Positions 1-9,295 of a DNA stretch of 60,389 nucleotides are shown in pieces. This DNA comes from Betaproteobacteria bacterium (GTDB lineage Bacteria > Pseudomonadota > Gammaproteobacteria > Burkholderiales > Usitatibacteraceae). The notes beneath the pieces were generated by a model. The model made no database searches. It saw only the letters and a program-made list of their open reading frames with translations, and was not told where the DNA came from. Positions within the stretch are counted from its first letter, which is position 1. Each line of letters starts with the position of its first letter. A program made the translations under genes and the position numbers. Location of the stretch: contig JAEUMZ010000082.1 of assembly GCA_016790765.1 (NCBI GenBank), positions 1-60,389 on the forward strand, given 5' to 3'.

Positions 1-37
1 GGACGAAAACCGCTTCCTCTCCACAGCATCCCGACCG

Positions 38-3000
38 ATGACTATCCGCGTCGCCCTCCACCACCATACGCATTACCACTTCGACCGGCCGGTCAGCCTG
101 TCGCCGCACGAGGTGAGGCTGCGGCCGGCCGCGCATTGCCGCACGCCGGTGGAGAGCTACTCGCTCAAAGTCCTGCCGGAAAAGCACTTCGTCAATTGGC
201 AGCAGGATCCGTACGGCAATTGGCTGGCGCGCCTGGTGTTTCCGGAAAAAGCCACTGAACTGGCAATCACGGTGGACCTTGTGGCCGAGATGACGGTCAT
301 CAATCCGTTCGATTTCTTTGTCGAAAAGCGCGCCGAACAATATCCGTTTGCCTACACCGATGACAATCGCCGCGAACTGACCGCCTACCTCGAGTTGCTG
401 GCCCCGGGCGCACGGTTCGCCGCCTGGCTCGATGAAGCGCGCCGCGACCTGGCCTCGAAGCCGGTGCAGACCATCGATTTCCTGGTGGCGCTGAACCAGC
501 GCGTCCAGCGCGATGTCCGCTACCTGATCCGCATGGAACCCGGTGTCCAGTTGCCGGATGAAACGCTTGCGCGCGGCCAGGGTTCGTGCCGCGATTCCGG
601 GTGGTTGCTGGTGCAGGCCCTGCGCCACTTCGGCATTGCCGCGCGATTCGCTTCCGGGTACCTGATCCAGCTGGTCGCGGACCAGAAATCGCTCGACGGC
701 CCCAGCGGCACCGACAAGGACTTCACCGACCTCCATGCCTGGGCCGAGGCCTACCTCCCCGGTGCAGGCTGGGTGGGGCTCGATCCGACCTCGGGCTTGC
801 TGGCCGGTGAGGGCCACATCCCGCTGGCGTGCACTGCGATTCCGTCGTCCGCCGCGCCGGTGAGCGGATTCACCGATGTCTGCCAGTCCACGCTCGATTT
901 CGCCATGACGGTCACGCGCATCCACGAGGACCCGCGCGTTACCCGGCCGTATGCGGATGCGCAATGGCGCCAGATCGACGACCTCGGTGAGCGCATCGAT
1001 GCCGAACTCGCGCAGGCCGACGTGCGCCTGACCATGGGTGGCGAGCCCACTTTTGTCTCGATCGACGACATGGACGGGGAGGAATGGAACTACACCGCCC
1101 TGTCGCCGAGGAAACGCGAACTCGCACAGACGCTCCTGAAACGCCTGGCGCCCAAGTTCGCCCCTGGCGCAGCCGTTCACTTCGGCCAGGGCAAGTGGTA
1201 CCCGGGTGAGCCGCTGCCGCGCTGGGCCCTGTCGTGCTTCTGGCGCCGGGATCAGGTACCGCTGTGGAGCGACCCCGCGCTGATCGCCTTTCAACCTGCA
1301 GATTCCGCGCCAGACGCTAAACAATTTGCCCACACCCTGGCCGAGTCGCTCGGCTTGCATGCCGGGTACGCGCAGCCGGCGTTCGAGAGCGTTTGGCGTG
1401 CACTGCAAAGCGAGGCGGACTTGCCGGTCAATGTCGATCCCCTCGACCCGGACCTGAAGAAACCCGCCGCGCGCGGCAAGCTGCGCGAGCAGTTGTCCGG
1501 GCGCATCGGCGACCCCGTCGGTTACGTGCTTCCCCTGAAGCCGGTGGAGACCGGTTCCCGGAAGAAGAAGTCCGTCGCCTGGCAATCGAGCCTGTGGCCG
1601 CTGCCTGCGAAGCATATCTTTCTGACCTCCGGCGACTCGCCCATGGGGCTTCGCCTGCCGCTCGACGCCCTTCCGTGGGTGGCACCGGAGGATGCCGAAA
1701 TCCTCATCGCGCGCGATCCGTTCGACGTGCCGGAGGCCTTGGCTTCCCGTGTTTCCGGCAAGGCCAAGGCCGGCGCGGCGTCCGCGCCCGGCAAGCCAAA
1801 GCTATCCAAAGGCGTCTCGGCCCCCGAAATCGTCCGCACCGCCCTGTGCGTGGAAGTCCGCGACAACGTGCTGCACGTGTTCCTGCCTCCCCTGGCGCTC
1901 GGCGAGCAGTTCGTGGCGCTCATTGGCGCCATCGAGGCGACGGCTTCGCGCCTCGGGCAACCCGTTCGCATCGAGGGCTATCCGCCACCGGCCGATGCGC
2001 GTATCGACAAGTTCGCCATCACGCCCGACCCGGGCGTGATCGAAGTCAACATCCACCCCTCGGCCACGTGGCGCGAGCTGGTGCGAAAGACGCAGGAACT
2101 CTACGAGGAGGCGCGCCAGTCGCGGCTCGGCACCGAGAAATTCATGCTCGACGGCAAGCACACCGGCACCGGCGGCGGCAATCACGTCACCGTGGGCGGC
2201 AGCACGCCCGCAGACAGCCCCTTGCTGCGCCGGCCGGACTTGCTGCGCTCGCTCATCACGTACTGGCAAAACCACCCGGCGCTGTCGTACCTGTTTTCCG
2301 GCACCTTCATCGGCCCCACGTCACAAAGCCCGCGCGTGGACGAGGCGCGCAGCGACACGCTGTACGAACTGGAGATCGCCTTCGAGCAGATGGACCGCAT
2401 GCTTGAATCCGGCGAGGAGACGCCCAAGCCGTGGTTGGTCGACCGGCTGCTGCGAAACTTCCTTGTCGACCTGACCGGCAACACCCATCGCGCCGAATTC
2501 TCGATCGACAAGCTCTACTCGCCCGACGGACCCACGGGCCGCCTGGGGCTGCTGGAATTCCGCGCCTTCGAGATGCCGCCGCACCCGCAGATGTCGCTGG
2601 TGCAGATGTTGCTGCTGCGTACCCTGATCGCGCGGTTCTGGAAATCGCCCTGGCGCCACCGTCTGATCCGATGGGGGACCGAACTGCACGATCGGTTCAT
2701 GCTGCCGTACTTTGTCGCGCAGGACATGCGCGCCGTGTGCGACGACCTGGCCGCGGCCGGCTATCCGCTCAAGTTCGAGTGGTTCGCGCCGTTCCTGGAG
2801 TTCCGCTTTCCGCGCTTCGGGTCGGTTGCCTACCAGGGCGTCGAGATCGAGGTGCGGCAGGCCATCGAACCCTGGCACGTGCTGGGCGAGGAAATGGCGA
2901 CCGGCGGCACCGCGCGCTATGTGGATTCCTCCGTCGAGCGCGTGCAGGTCAAGGCCACCGGCATGACCGACCACCGCCATTTCATCACGTGCAATGGCCG

Positions 3001-3397
3001 CGTGGTGCCGATGACCCCCACCGGCGTGCAGGGCGAATACGTGGCGGGCGTGCGTTATCGCGCTTGGGCGCCGCCCTCGGCCCTGCATCCGACCATCGGC
3101 GTGCATTCACCGCTGGTGTTCGACCTCGTCGATGCCTGGGCGGGCCGCTCGGTCGGCGGATGCACCTATCACGTGGTGCACCCGGGCGGCCGCAGCTACG
3201 ACACCTTTCCGGTCAACGCCTTCGAGGCCGAGGCTCGGCGCGTGGCGCGATTCCAGAAGATCGGCCATACGCCTGGCCCGATGGACCTTCAGCAAGAGGG
3301 GCGCAATCCGGCATTTCCATTCACCCTCGACCTGCGGCGCGCGCCGGACTACGATGCGGCGCACTTCCTGCCGCAGCGCCGGCTGGGCGACCAGTAG
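38..3397 (+). CDS. Transglutaminase-like / DUF2126 protein
   Basis: A 1119-residue cytosolic-looking protein with no signal peptide. An N-terminal beta region (about 1-110) of the type found before bacterial transglutaminase cores is followed by the core itself. The catalytic triad is visible as Cys184 (GSCRDS), His233 (LHAWAEAYLP) and Asp249 (GLDPTSG). From about residue 335 (MGGEPTFVSIDD) to the end it matches the large DUF2126 domain. Family members usually sit beside alpha-E (DUF403), ATP-grasp-like DUF404/407 and further transglutaminase genes, which may lie upstream outside the window. The substrate is unknown; a role in peptide or amide-bond chemistry is inferred from the fold. The ATG at 38 begins directly at the domain. 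Confidence 0.88.
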   Translation: MTIRVALHHHTHYHFDRPVSLSPHEVRLRPAAHCRTPVESYSLKVLPEKHFVNWQQDPYGNWLARLVFPEKATELAITVDLVAEMTVINPFDFFVEKRAEQYPFAYTDDNRRELTAYLELLAPGARFAAWLDEARRDLASKPVQTIDFLVALNQRVQRDVRYLIRMEPGVQLPDETLARGQGSCRDSGWLLVQALRHFGIAARFASGYLIQLVADQKSLDGPSGTDKDFTDLHAWAEAYLPGAGWVGLDPTSGLLAGEGHIPLACTAIPSSAAPVSGFTDVCQSTLDFAMTVTRIHEDPRVTRPYADAQWRQIDDLGERIDAELAQADVRLTMGGEPTFVSIDDMDGEEWNYTALSPRKRELAQTLLKRLAPKFAPGAAVHFGQGKWYPGEPLPRWALSCFWRRDQVPLWSDPALIAFQPADSAPDAKQFAHTLAESLGLHAGYAQPAFESVWRALQSEADLPVNVDPLDPDLKKPAARGKLREQLSGRIGDPVGYVLPLKPVETGSRKKKSVAWQSSLWPLPAKHIFLTSGDSPMGLRLPLDALPWVAPEDAEILIARDPFDVPEALASRVSGKAKAGAASAPGKPKLSKGVSAPEIVRTALCVEVRDNVLHVFLPPLALGEQFVALIGAIEATASRLGQPVRIEGYPPPADARIDKFAITPDPGVIEVNIHPSATWRELVRKTQELYEEARQSRLGTEKFMLDGKHTGTGGGNHVTVGGSTPADSPLLRRPDLLRSLITYWQNHPALSYLFSGTFIGPTSQSPRVDEARSDTLYELEIAFEQMDRMLESGEETPKPWLVDRLLRNFLVDLTGNTHRAEFSIDKLYSPDGPTGRLGLLEFRAFEMPPHPQMSLVQMLLLRTLIARFWKSPWRHRLIRWGTELHDRFMLPYFVAQDMRAVCDDLAAAGYPLKFEWFAPFLEFRFPRFGSVAYQGVEIEVRQAIEPWHVLGEEMATGGTARYVDSSVERVQVKATGMTDHRHFITCNGRVVPMTPTGVQGEYVAGVRYRAWAPPSALHPTIGVHSPLVFDLVDAWAGRSVGGCTYHVVHPGGRSYDTFPVNAFEAEARRVARFQKIGHTPGPMDLQQEGRNPAFPFTLDLRRAPDYDAAHFLPQRRLGDQ

Positions 3398-3408
3398 CCG
3401 GGAGCTGG

Positions 3409-3474
3409 AAACCCGAAGACCGGCGCGGTTTTCCGGGCAGAAATGCCCTGAACGCCGCACCCGTCCTTGGGTTT
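3409..3474. repeat. 66-bp palindromic element, copy 1
   Basis: The element starts AAACCCGAAG and ends CTTGGGTTT. Its two 30-base arms pair at about 23 positions around a six-base loop (AGAAAT). It begins 11 bases after the stop of the DUF2126 gene and ends 7 bases before the stop of the convergent glutaredoxin gene, so it may also act as a two-way terminator. It aligns without gaps to five other copies in this window. Confidence 0.85.
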
Positions 3475-3481
3475 GCTCGAA

Positions 3482-3751
3482 TTACTCCCCACCGGTCTGG
3501 GCCGGTGAGACTCCCGCCAAGTGCGCACTGAGCGCATCCGCGTCGAAAAAGTAGTGGCAGATCTCGGTCTCGCCGTCGAGCAGCACCGGCACCTTGTCGC
3601 CCCACCGGGCCTCGAGCGCCGGATGGGCGTCGATGTCGACGACTGCGACCTCCATCGCCGAAGGACAACGGCCCCGGAACTGCTCCAGGGCCGCGACCAG
3701 GTCCTCGCACAGGTGGCAATAGCTGCGCGACAGGACAGTGAGCCTGAGCAA
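3482..3751 (-). CDS. Glutaredoxin-like thioredoxin-fold protein
   Basis: An 89-residue protein of the glutaredoxin-like DUF836 family. The redox motif is Cys-His-Leu-Cys near the N-terminus (SRSYCHLCED), followed by a short thioredoxin-type fold with the cis-Pro strand seen as KVPVLLDG. It probably reduces disulfides or mixed disulfides in the cytoplasm; no specific partner can be read from the sequence. It starts 11 bases after the stop of the mucD-like protease gene, so it is likely the last gene of the rpoE-rseA-rseB-mucD operon. That link to envelope stress is positional only. Its length is normal for the family. Confidence 0.85.
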   Translation of the reverse strand: MLRLTVLSRSYCHLCEDLVAALEQFRGRCPSAMEVAVVDIDAHPALEARWGDKVPVLLDGETEICHYFFDADALSAHLAGVSPAQTGGE

Positions 3752-3762
3752 GCTGCGGCGCG

Positions 3763-5211
3763 CTACTTGGACTCGATGCGCAGGGTGAGATAACGCTTTT
3801 GCTCGCCGCGCTGCACCAGGAGGGCCAAGGCCTTCTTCGCGTCATGGCGGGAAACCAGGTCCTCGAACTGCAGCGCAGACTTCACGTCCACGGCGTTGAC
3901 CGCCAGGATCACGTCGCCCTCGCGAACACCGGCGGCAGCGGCCACCCCGACCGCTTCACCGACCAGCACGCCGTTGTCGACCTTCTTCTCCTTGCGTTCG
4001 TCGGCGTCCATGTCGCTGACCACCAGGCCGATGCGGTTCGGTTTGGCGTCCTTTTTCGGGTCCTTCTTTTCGGCCGCCTTGGTGGCCTTCTTCTCGTCCG
4101 GCGCCGCCCCAACGGTTGCAGACACGTCAATCACTTTGCCTTTGCGCCAGACGGTGAGCGTCACCTTGGTGCCCGGCGCCATGTTGGCGATGGTGCGCAC
4201 CACATCGCTGTTGGTGTCCATGGCCCTGCCGTTGATCTTCTGGATCACGTCCTCGGACTTCAGGCCGGCCTTGTCCGCCGGGCCGTCCTTCTCCACGCTG
4301 CTGATGATGGCGCCCTTGTCGTTGGGCAGGCCCAGCGCCTCGGCGAGATCCTTGCTCACCGGCCCGATAAGCATGGCCAGGCGGCCGCGATTGATCTTGC
4401 CCGACTTGATCAGCTGGTTCGCCGTATTCATGGCGATGTTGATCGGGATCGCAAAGGAGATCCCCAGGTAACCGCCGGTGCCGGTGAAGATCTGCGAATT
4501 GACGCCCACCACCTCGCCCCTCAGGTTGAACAGCGGGCCGCCGGAGTTGCCCGGGTTGACCGCTGCATCGGTCTGGATGAAGGGGGTCAGGGCCTCGCGG
4601 TTTTCGCGTTGCTTGGCGCTCACGATGCCGGCGGTGACCGTGCTCTCGAATCCAAACGGCGAACCGATCGCCAGCACCCATTCACCGACCCGCAGCTTGT
4701 CGGAGTCGCCGATCTGCGCCTTCGGCAGCCCGCTCGCGTCGAGTTTCAGCACCGCGATGTCGGTACGGTCGTCGCTGCCCACCAGCTTGGCCTTGAATTC
4801 GCGTTTGTCCTGCAGGGTGACGGTAATTTCCTCGGCGCCATTGACCACGTGGTGGTTGGTGATCACGTAGCCGTCGGCGGACATGATGAACCCGGATCCC
4901 TGACCGAGGTCGCGCAGCGGCGGCTCCTGGCCGCGCGGATTGTTGCGGCGCGGATTGGGCTGGCGCGGTTGCTGGTCCGGGAAGAACCGGCGGAAGAACT
5001 CCGGGATGTCATCCTCGTCGAGCTGCATCTGCTGACGCGCCGATGGGCGCCCGCGCGTGCTGACGTTGACAACCACGGGACCCTGCTTCTCGACCAGGTC
5101 GGCAAAGTCCGGCAGGTCGCGTGCGACCGCCTCGCCCGATGCGGCCGAAAACGCCACGACCAAGGCCACGAAAAGGCTGCCCAGGAAAGGGGCATGGTTA
5201 CGAATTGACAT
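3763..5211 (-). CDS. mucD: Periplasmic serine endoprotease DegP/MucD-like
   Basis: A 482-residue Do-family protease. It has an N-terminal signal peptide (about 1-30, ending GEAVARD), a trypsin-like domain with His121 (TNHHVV), Asp151 (RTDIAVLKL) and Ser223 (GNSGGPL), then two PDZ domains (about 265-355 and 390-475) joined by a Lys-rich linker. It degrades or refolds misfolded envelope proteins in the periplasm. It follows rseB by 71 bases in the sigma-E operon, the usual position of mucD in beta- and gammaproteobacteria, so sigma-E control is likely. The start at 5211 has a GGAG-type ribosome site and gives a proper signal peptide. Confidence 0.93.
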   Translation of the reverse strand: MSIRNHAPFLGSLFVALVVAFSAASGEAVARDLPDFADLVEKQGPVVVNVSTRGRPSARQQMQLDEDDIPEFFRRFFPDQQPRQPNPRRNNPRGQEPPLRDLGQGSGFIMSADGYVITNHHVVNGAEEITVTLQDKREFKAKLVGSDDRTDIAVLKLDASGLPKAQIGDSDKLRVGEWVLAIGSPFGFESTVTAGIVSAKQRENREALTPFIQTDAAVNPGNSGGPLFNLRGEVVGVNSQIFTGTGGYLGISFAIPINIAMNTANQLIKSGKINRGRLAMLIGPVSKDLAEALGLPNDKGAIISSVEKDGPADKAGLKSEDVIQKINGRAMDTNSDVVRTIANMAPGTKVTLTVWRKGKVIDVSATVGAAPDEKKATKAAEKKDPKKDAKPNRIGLVVSDMDADERKEKKVDNGVLVGEAVGVAAAAGVREGDVILAVNAVDVKSALQFEDLVSRHDAKKALALLVQRGEQKRYLTLRIESK

Positions 5212-5282
5212 ACTTGCTCCGCTCCATAAAGACCGCGCCGGGTCGGAGCCCGGCGCCGATTCAAGAAAACTGCCGTTCAGCG

Positions 5283-6290
5283 CTACCGGCGCCGGATGCC
5301 ATCCGCGAAAGCCTGCACGGCGGCGGCCGGCACTTCACCCATCACCGTCACATGGCTGTCGGCCACCGCGCGTGTGGTGAAGGCCGTCGGCCCATCCTCG
5401 GACACCACCGTCACGCCTTGCACGGCCTGGCCGGTGCCCGATTCGACAAACACCGACACATTGAGGACGCCATCGGAAAAAACAAGGTGCTGCACAGGCG
5501 CGGGCCGTCCAACGAGGTTTCTCGACATCTCCACCACTTTCCGGAAGCCGGCCGGAATGTTCCCGAACTGGAACATCGCATCCACGTTCTGTGCGGCACG
5601 CGCGGTCTGCTCGCGCACCCAGCCATTGAGCTGCTCGTAGCGCGACTTGATCGGCTGGCGCGCGATGTTGCCCGACACGTCGACCTGCGTGAACATGAAT
5701 TGCTCGATCAGCTGGTTGCGGTCGTTGTACATCTGCGCGCGCAGCAGCAAGCCGGTGCCGATCTCGGAGCACAGCTTGTGCATGTAGCGCATCGCGTCCT
5801 TCGGCTCCAGCACCACCCACTGGCATTCGTGCCCGGCGATGCGCTCCACCGGGCCCAGCCGGGCGCGGTAGTTCTCGGCAATGGTCTTCGCACTCGCGGT
5901 GATCAGGCCCGGGAAAAACCGCCCGCTCATGCGCCGGTCCACGCGGATGGTCTTGCGGTCCGGCTGGTAGCAGAACATCTCGTCGTTCCTGCGGATGATC
6001 TCGGTGCGCGGCCCGTCAAGCGATTCGATCTTTTCATGCTCCACGCCGCTCTTGTCGACGATGTGGGTCACGCGCGAGGTGCTGACCCGCTCCGGCGTCT
6101 GGTGGACATAGACGCCGGTGAACGGCAACTCGCGCGCCGATTTGGCGATGCGGTCCACCCAGTCCATCGCCGGGTCGGACTTGGGCGGGCCGAAGTAAGT
6201 CTGGAGGTTCGTCTGCGATCCGGATTGCGCGACGGCGGCCCAAGGGGCCACCGCCAGCAGAACCGCGAGGACGATGCGACGATGCAGCAT
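5283..6290 (-). CDS. rseB: Sigma-E regulatory protein RseB/MucB
   Basis: A 335-residue periplasmic protein with a signal peptide (MLHRRIVLAVLLAVAPWAAVAQ). The rest matches the MucB/RseB family: a large LolA-like domain (FTGVYVHQTPERVSTSRVTH) and a smaller C-terminal domain. It binds the periplasmic part of the anti-sigma factor RseA and shields it from the site-1 protease until envelope stress or lipid signals release it. The start at 6290 was preferred to an upstream in-frame start at 6332 because it begins right at the signal peptide and lies just beyond the rseA stop. It sits between rseA and mucD, the standard order. Confidence 0.92.
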   Translation of the reverse strand: MLHRRIVLAVLLAVAPWAAVAQSGSQTNLQTYFGPPKSDPAMDWVDRIAKSARELPFTGVYVHQTPERVSTSRVTHIVDKSGVEHEKIESLDGPRTEIIRRNDEMFCYQPDRKTIRVDRRMSGRFFPGLITASAKTIAENYRARLGPVERIAGHECQWVVLEPKDAMRYMHKLCSEIGTGLLLRAQMYNDRNQLIEQFMFTQVDVSGNIARQPIKSRYEQLNGWVREQTARAAQNVDAMFQFGNIPAGFRKVVEMSRNLVGRPAPVQHLVFSDGVLNVSVFVESGTGQAVQGVTVVSEDGPTAFTTRAVADSHVTVMGEVPAAAVQAFADGIRRR

Positions 6291-6312
6291 GGTGATGCCG
6301 TTCAAGACAGGC

Positions 6313-6834
6313 CTACCGGTCACCCGCCGCACGCGGCTGCACCAGGGCGGCCGGCTGCAGCGCGGCCGGATTGGCGAACTGGCGATGCATCACGAGGTAG
6401 TCGTTCACGCGCGGCGCTGCGGCACCGGTCCTGGCTTTCGAGTTGTCCACCAGCACCGCCGGCGGCGCCTTCTGCACCAGCTCGACCGGCGCCACGCGGG
6501 TGCCGGACTGCGTGCGCAGGGCCACCACGGCCACCGCGGACAGGGTGACGATGGATGCCGCCGCCGCCAGGGCGATGCGCGTGCGCCGCTCCGCCGCGCG
6601 GCGGGCCATGGCGTTGGGCGCCAGCACCGTCGGTTCCTGCGCGAGGCGGTCGAAAATGGCCTGCCGGCGCGCTGCACTGCTGAGGTGCGCCTCGCGGCGC
6701 AGGCTGGCGCCGATCAGGTGGTAGCAATCCCACTGGTCGCGCTGGACCGCATCGGCCCCGAGCGAACGGATCACCGGCGCCGCGGAATCGCGGTCCAGTT
6801 CGCCATCCATCAACGCCGAGATTTTTTCATTCAT
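6313..6834 (-). CDS. rseA: Anti-sigma-E factor RseA
   Basis: A 173-residue inner-membrane protein. The N-terminal cytoplasmic region (MNEKISALMDGELDRDSA...) is the RseA sigma-binding type. One membrane segment lies at about 86-107 (RIALAAAASIVTLSAVAVVAL), followed by a short periplasmic tail for RseB. It holds sigma-E inactive at the membrane and is destroyed by regulated proteolysis. The start at 6834 is fixed by the conserved MNEKISALMDGE opening. It lies 38 bases downstream of rpoE and 22 bases upstream of rseB, consistent with one transcript. Confidence 0.92.
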   Translation of the reverse strand: MNEKISALMDGELDRDSAAPVIRSLGADAVQRDQWDCYHLIGASLRREAHLSSAARRQAIFDRLAQEPTVLAPNAMARRAAERRTRIALAAAASIVTLSAVAVVALRTQSGTRVAPVELVQKAPPAVLVDNSKARTGAAAPRVNDYLVMHRQFANPAALQPAALVQPRAAGDR

Positions 6835-6872
6835 GATTGAATCCTGATCTGTAACTCTAGCAGCCTTGCCCT

Positions 6873-7472
6873 TTACCAGCGGCGATCCTTCGAAATATCC
6901 AGTTGCGGGCGTAGCTTTTCCGCCACAGCTTCGCGGGCGCGGAAAATGCGCGAACGCACCGTTCCGATCGGACAATCCATGATGGCCGCGATGTCCTCGT
7001 AGGACATGCCGTCGATTTCGCGCAGCGTGATCGCGGTGCGCAGTTCCTCGGGCAGCTTGTCGATGGTGTTGTTCACAATCTCGGCGATCTGCTTGGTCGC
7101 CAGCTCCGCATCCGGCGTGGCGATGTCGCGCAGGCCGACCGCATCCTCGAAGCCCTCGGCTTCCTCGGCGTCGAACTCGGTGGTGGTCGGCGCCTTTTTG
7201 CCCTGCGTGACCAGGTAATTCTTGGCGGTATTCACCGCGATGCGGTAAAGCCAGGTGTAGAACGCCGAATCGCCCCGGAAACCGGCCAGCGCGCGGTAGG
7301 CCTTGATGAAGGACTCCTGCGCGACGTCCTCGATCTCGGCCGGATCGCGGATCAGGCGCGACAGCAATCGCTCCACCTTGCGCTGGTACTTGATGACCAG
7401 CAATTCGAAGGCGCGCTTGTCGCCCGACTGGGCGCGTTCCACCAGTTGCTGATCGATTTCCCGATCGCTCAT
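6873..7472 (-). CDS. rpoE: RNA polymerase sigma-E factor
   Basis: A 199-residue ECF sigma factor. Region 2 is clear ([37 protein letters not shown]), as is the region 4 helix-turn-helix ([28 protein letters not shown]). The N-terminal [26 protein letters not shown] is typical of proteobacterial RpoE, which sets the start at 7472 rather than the longer frame that reads upstream. It directs transcription of envelope-stress genes and normally of its own operon. It is followed by its antagonists rseA and rseB, and is divergent from nadB, a common arrangement in betaproteobacteria. Confidence 0.95.
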   Translation of the reverse strand: MSDREIDQQLVERAQSGDKRAFELLVIKYQRKVERLLSRLIRDPAEIEDVAQESFIKAYRALAGFRGDSAFYTWLYRIAVNTAKNYLVTQGKKAPTTTEFDAEEAEGFEDAVGLRDIATPDAELATKQIAEIVNNTIDKLPEELRTAITLREIDGMSYEDIAAIMDCPIGTVRSRIFRAREAVAEKLRPQLDISKDRRW

Positions 7473-7578
7473 CAGCGCCTTCCCTTGCGGTGCCTTCGCG
7501 GCGTCTTGTGGGCCTGCATGCCCATCGGCACGAGGATGGCTGCGATTCCCGGGCCGGGAATGGCCCGTGGCGTCGGGT

Positions 7579-7584
7579 ATTATA
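7579..7584 (-). promoter_or_regulatory. Possible -10 box for the rpoE operon
   Basis: On the minus strand this reads TATAAT, a perfect -10 hexamer, about 107 bases before the rpoE start in the rpoE-nadB divergent region. No good -35 hexamer is seen at the right spacing, and I could not recognise a sigma-E type promoter, so the assignment is weak. Confidence 0.3.
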
Positions 7585-7713
7585 AACGTCAGTGTCGACA
7601 TCACTTGTCCCTTGGATTGTGCGCCCGACGCCTGTTGCGTGAGCGACTGCCCGATTGACCGGCAAACGCCGCGCAAGTTCACTTTTTGCCCGCCCTCCCC
7701 CCTTTCCGCCGGC

Positions 7714-9285
7714 ATGAAAACCTGTGACGTCCTGATCATCGGCAGCGGACTGGCGGGCATGTCGCTCGCGCTTCGGCTGGCGGCCAGCCAGAAAGTGCTG
7801 CTGGTCACCAAGGGAGAACTGCTCGACGCGGCCAGCGCGTGGGCGCAGGGGGGCATCGCCGCCGTGCTGGCCGACGACGACACGCCCGAGCACCACATCC
7901 GCGACACGCACGTCGCCGGCGCCGGACTGTGCCGCGACGAAACGGTGCGCTTCGTGGTCGAGCACGGCCGCCGCGCCGTGGAATGGCTGATCGCGCAGGG
8001 CGTGCCGTTCACGCAGGACGAAGGCCAGCTGCATCTGACGCGGGAGGGCGGGCACTCGCACCGGCGCATCGTGCATGCTGCGGACGCCACCGGGCGCGCG
8101 GTGCAGAAGACGTTGGTGCAGCAACTGAAGTCCCATCCCAACATCGAGGTCCTCGATCACCACATCGCCCTCGACCTGGTGTCTGCCCGCAAGCTCTCCC
8201 GCACCGATGCGCCGAATCGCTGCCTGGGGGCCTACCTGCACGACAAGCGCGCCCAGCGCACCTTCCCGGTGTCGGCACGCTTCACCGTGCTGGCCACCGG
8301 TGGCACCGGCAAGGTCTACCTCTATACCAGCAATCCCGACGTGGCCACCGGCGATGGGCTGGCCATGGGATGGCGCGCCGGCTGCCGGGTGGCCAACATG
8401 GAATTCATCCAGTTTCACCCCACCTGCCTCTACCATCCGGCGGCCAAGTCGTTCCTGATCACGGAGGCGGTGCGCGGCGAAGGCGGCCTGCTCAGGATCC
8501 CGGCCACCGGGGAACGCTTCATGCCGGCCCACGACGAGCGTGCCGAACTCGCGCCGCGCGACATCGTGGCACGCTCGATCGACTTCGAGATGAAAAAGCG
8601 CGGCATCGACTACGTGCACCTGGACATCGCGCACAAGGGCGAAGCGTTCGTCCGATCGCACTTTCCCAACATCCACGAGAAGTGCCACTCCCTGGGCATC
8701 GACATCACGCGGGAGCCGATTCCCGTGGTTCCCGCCGCGCACTACACCTGCGGCGGACTGGTCACCGACCTCCATGGCTGCACCGACGTGGCCGGCCTGT
8801 ACGCCATCGGCGAGGTGTCCTGCACCGGCCTGCACGGCGCCAACCGGCTGGCGAGCAATTCCCTGCTCGAGTGCCTGGTGTTTTCCGAGGCGGTGGAGAA
8901 GCACATACGCGCGCAGCCGGCACAGGCACTGGCCGCCATCCCGGCCTGGGACGAGAGCCGCGTCACCGACGCGGACGAGGAAGTGGTCATTTCGCACAAC
9001 TGGGACGAACTGCGCCGCTTCATGTGGGACTACGTGGGCATCGTGCGCACCGACAAGCGCCTGGCGCGCGCCTTGCACCGCATCGAGCTGCTCAAGGGCG
9101 AGATCCACGAGTACTACGCGAATTTCCGCGTGACCAACGACCTGATCGAACTCAGAAACCTGGTGCAAACCGCCGAGCTGATCGTGCGCTGCGCGCAGGC
9201 GCGCAAGGAAAGCCGCGGGCTGCATTACAGTGCGGACCATCCCCATCTGGCCGAAGCCGCCGTCGACACGATCCTGACGCCCTGA
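7714..9285 (+). CDS. nadB: L-aspartate oxidase
   Basis: A 523-residue flavoprotein that oxidises L-aspartate to iminoaspartate, the first step of de novo NAD synthesis (quinolinate is then made by NadA). The FAD-binding motif is at the N-terminus ([16 protein letters not shown]). Family motifs follow: [43 protein letters not shown] and [19 protein letters not shown]. The C-terminal helical domain is present. The start at 7714 is chosen because the FAD motif begins at once; a longer frame upstream runs through non-conserved sequence. The next gene, nnr, also serves NAD(P) metabolism (repair of hydrated NAD(P)H) and starts 10 bases later. Confidence 0.95.
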   Translation: MKTCDVLIIGSGLAGMSLALRLAASQKVLLVTKGELLDAASAWAQGGIAAVLADDDTPEHHIRDTHVAGAGLCRDETVRFVVEHGRRAVEWLIAQGVPFTQDEGQLHLTREGGHSHRRIVHAADATGRAVQKTLVQQLKSHPNIEVLDHHIALDLVSARKLSRTDAPNRCLGAYLHDKRAQRTFPVSARFTVLATGGTGKVYLYTSNPDVATGDGLAMGWRAGCRVANMEFIQFHPTCLYHPAAKSFLITEAVRGEGGLLRIPATGERFMPAHDERAELAPRDIVARSIDFEMKKRGIDYVHLDIAHKGEAFVRSHFPNIHEKCHSLGIDITREPIPVVPAAHYTCGGLVTDLHGCTDVAGLYAIGEVSCTGLHGANRLASNSLLECLVFSEAVEKHIRAQPAQALAAIPAWDESRVTDADEEVVISHNWDELRRFMWDYVGIVRTDKRLARALHRIELLKGEIHEYYANFRVTNDLIELRNLVQTAELIVRCAQARKESRGLHYSADHPHLAEAAVDTILTP

Positions 9286-9295
9286 GCCCCGCCCC

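Noticed and set aside
4681..4746. GAGTTT inside mucD as a possible further 66-bp element
   Set aside because: The base 66 positions upstream does not begin AAACYC and the interval is not palindromic.
3799..5208. 469-residue open frame on the plus strand
   Set aside because: It is antisense to the complete mucD-like gene, is rich in His/Arg/Asp from mirrored GC codons and has no recognisable domain.
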